Source: Anaerolineae bacterium (lineage in GTDB: Bacteria > Chloroflexota > Anaerolineae > Aggregatilineales > JAFGMM01). Taken from it: 64,000 bases of DNA. How positions within the stretch are numbered: the stretch's first letter is position 1; the number at the start of each line of letters is the position of its first letter. Positions 61,713 through 64,000 of the stretch are shown one piece after another. The notes beneath the pieces are model-generated. The model searched no databases and had not been told where the DNA came from. It saw nothing but the letters and a program-made list of their open reading frames with translations. The translations under genes and the position numbers were made by a program. The stretch spans positions 186,001-250,000 of the forward strand of contig JAOSJO010000024.1 in assembly GCA_027494055.1 (NCBI GenBank). Reading direction: 5' to 3'.

Positions 61713-64000
61713 ATGCCTGCGCACACCCCCGCGCCACCGGACCACGCGCCGCCGTCCAGCCCGGTGGATGGCGGGCTGGTCGGGATCGCCAGCACCCTGC
61801 CGGTTTCGGGCCGTCCCACCATCGAGGCGCTGAGCCGGCTGCGCTGGCGCGGCAACGGGCGCAGCGGCGGCGTCGCCGTGGCCGGGTGCTTTCCCGTAGG
61901 GCTGGCCGACGTCTGTGCGCTCAACATCGCGCTGAGCGCGCGGCACCTGCGCGCCGAGATCGAGCGGGAATTCATCGCGCCGCATTTCGACATCGTGGAA
62001 GCCGAGTTTCAGCCGGACCTGGGCGATTTTCGCGCGCTGGCCGGCCTCCCCAGTCGGCCGCCGGTGGTGGTGCGCTATTTCGTCCGCGCCCGGCAGGACG
62101 CACTCGCCGAGTTCGCCGCACAGCAGGGCCTCGCCGCCCTCGACCGGGCGGAGGACGAGTTCGTCTACTGGAGCGCGACCCGCATCAACCGCGCGCTCTA
62201 CACCGGCCACCCGGAGCGGCGCGCGTTCGTCCTCAGCTATGGGCGCGACCTGATGATCCTGCGAGCCGCTGGCTACGCCGAGGACGTGGCGCGCTACTAT
62301 CGCCTCGACGAGATGCCTGCGCACGTCTGGCTCGGCCACCAGAGTTACGCCACGCGGACCGAACCGGCCGGCGCGAATCCCTTCCCCGCTGTGGACGTGG
62401 CGGCGGCCCTGAGCGGCGGCCTGGTCAACTACGACGCCCTGGCGACCTACGTCCGGCAGCGCGGGTACCTCCCGCTTTTCCGTTCGGACGCCGAGCTAAC
62501 CGCCGCGTTGTTCGACTTCTACCGCCGCGCGTGCGCCTACCCGCTCGACCTGGCGCTGGAAGCGCTCTATCCGACGCCGCGAGACGGCCTCGGCGGCGCG
62601 CCTCAGGCCCGGCGTGAGGCGTACCGCGCGGTCCAGCGCACGCACGTACACGGCGCGCTGGCGGGCCGCGTTGCTTTTGCGGTGGCGCGCGCCTGCCGTG
62701 AGGCGCGCGGCTGGGAACTCATCGCCGCCATCGACCCGGAGCGGCAACACGCCCACGCATTTGGGCTGCAAGAAGGCACGCTCTGGGGCGGGGAGCGCTA
62801 TGGCGTGGGCGTGGTCGCGTCTGAGCTGCAGGCGGTGGAGGCTGTCTTTGCCGCCATCGCCGAGGAGCAGAGCGCCGTGTGCCCCATCCCGGACAAGACC
62901 TGGAGCGCAGGCAGCCTGGATGGCGACTTCGCCGGAAGCGCCGCCGGGGGCGCCATTGGCGGCGCTGCATACAGCTTCACCGTCGCCCCTCAGGAAGACG
63001 GCGGCCTGCGGCTGTGGTGCGCCGACCGGTACGGGCGCGCCATCACGACCGACCGGGCGCGGATGCACCGCGACCCCCGGTATGCCTCGGCTGCGCCGTC
63101 CGAGCTTGACCCCTCGCCCGCTGAGGTCGCCGCCACCCTGCGCACGGATGACGTCGATTCGGCCTACGCGCGGGCGCGCGCGGCGGTCCGGGAATGGGGC
63201 TTCATCCTCCTCGGAAGCTGGCTCGATGGGGTTGTGACCCTGGCTGCGTCGGACCCGGCGCTGCGCTGGCCGGCGATCCAGTTGCTCACCTGGCTCCATG
63301 ACCGGCCCATAGACATCGGCGTCAAGAAGCGGAGCGCGGCGCTGGCGATGCTGCGCCGGGGGCTGGAGGTGCTGTTCCAACGCGCCCGCAGCCGACGTCG
63401 GCGAGTCCGACCCCGGCGACCTGGACCGCCGCCTGACGTGGGTGACGCTCGCCACGCGCGGCGCGCCGACGCCCACAAGCGGGCGGCTCTACATCGACGC
63501 CGCCAACCTGCCGCCCGACGGCGGCGACAGCGTGGCGCAGGTGCTCATCCGGGTGTGCCGCGCGGGCTGGCGCAACATCGTCATCTTCGGTTGCAAAGGC
63601 GACCGCTTTGTCGGCAGCGGGCTGGGGCCAGACGGCAGCGGCCTGCGCGTGGACATCTACGGGACGCCGGGTGATTATCTTGCCGCCGGCCTCGACGGGG
63701 CAGAGGTTCACGTGCACGGCGCGGCGCAGGACATGGTTGGCTACATGATGGCCGGGGGACGCTCGTGATCTATGGCGATGCCGGCCAAGCATTCCTGTAC
63801 GGGGCCAGCGGCGGCGAGGCCTATGTGCTGGGCGCGCCCGGCGCGCGTGCGTGCCTCAATGCCGGGGGACGCTCCGCGTGGCGACGCGCGCCGGCGCGGA
63901 GGTGATCGACTTCGCCCACCCTGACGCCGGCCCGGAACACATACAGGCGATGCAGCGCAAGGCGGCGGCGTTCTTTGGCCGGCCCGCCGGCGAGGACGCC
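61713..64000 (+). CDS. Amidotransferase-like (class II, apparently inactive) + GXGXG domain protein, partial, frameshifted
   Basis: At least 760 residues, cut off by the window end. The first domain follows class-II glutamine amidotransferases: GGLVGIAS, LRWRGNGRSGGVAV, WLGHQSYAT, then GGLVNYDALATYVRQRGYLPLF. The catalytic Cys is replaced (Gly20), and the usual GHTRY-type Arg and HNGE motif are missing, so glutamine hydrolysis is unlikely. After a linker, the beta-helix GXGXG domain of glutamate synthase follows (VDIYGTPGDYLAAGLDG, VHGAAQDMVGYMMAGG, VIYGDAGQAFLYGASGG). Shifts lie near 63380, 63757 and 63867; the last two occur in an identical 14-base context. Likely third subunit of the same complex. 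Confidence 0.8.

Overview
The window is high-G+C bacterial DNA, most likely from an uncultured member of Chloroflexota. This is inferred from gene content and organisation, not from a marker gene: a nar operon led by a membrane-anchored diheme cytochrome c, LacI-type and Family-1 sugar ABC operons, a Wzx/Wzy polysaccharide locus without an outer-membrane exporter, and modular glutamate-synthase-like proteins. No rRNA, tRNA, CRISPR array or complete insertion sequence was seen.

Layout. 1-2876: an S9-family peptidase (left end cut off) divergent from a sulfatase. 2963-6028: two Crp/Fnr regulators, a single-domain rhodanese and a secreted protein of unknown function. 6308-17557: a nitrate reductase operon (diheme cytochrome c, narG, hemerythrin, 4-TM protein, narH, narJ, narI, TDT transporter, FmdE-like protein, second 4-TM protein, second hemerythrin). 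Four near-identical palindromes of the TGTGAC-N4-GTCACA type lie about 32 bp upstream of -10-like hexamers. They join the second regulator, the rhodanese, the unknown secreted protein and the nar operon into one apparent regulon. 17645-26245: a divergent cysteine hydrolase, a LacI regulator with its operator, and a sugar ABC transporter plus three catabolic enzymes. 26814-42447: a Wzx/Wzy-type exopolysaccharide locus. 42643-48631: an L-rhamnose-isomerase/ribokinase-family pair convergent with a second sugar ABC operon. 49140-53104: a secreted TIM-barrel-like protein, then a lower-G+C two-gene island (DUF3696-type AAA ATPase plus unknown partner) that looks like an acquired defence or toxin module. 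53197-56574: geranylgeranyl-reductase-family flavoprotein with ferredoxin, an unknown protein and an enolase-superfamily epimerase. 56661-64000: a tight operon of glutamate-synthase-derived modules.

The most unusual part is the last operon. It encodes (i) a roughly 1090-residue fusion of a GlcD-like FAD oxidase, several 4Fe-4S modules and a GltS-like FMN barrel, (ii) a 141-residue protein resembling an IS200/REP-type Y1 transposase that has lost both HUH histidines, (iii) a ferredoxin/GltS-like FMN-barrel protein, and (iv) a class-II amidotransferase-like domain, apparently without its catalytic cysteine, fused to a GXGXG domain. It reads as a rebuilt glutamate-synthase scaffold serving another redox reaction.

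Caution: about half of the long genes are interrupted by one-base shifts, mostly in G or C runs, with strong family similarity resuming in another frame. One gene contains two compensating shifts, and one identical 14-base context is shifted the same way twice. I treat most of these as sequence or assembly errors and annotate the genes across them. Frames, starts and ends near these points are approximate.
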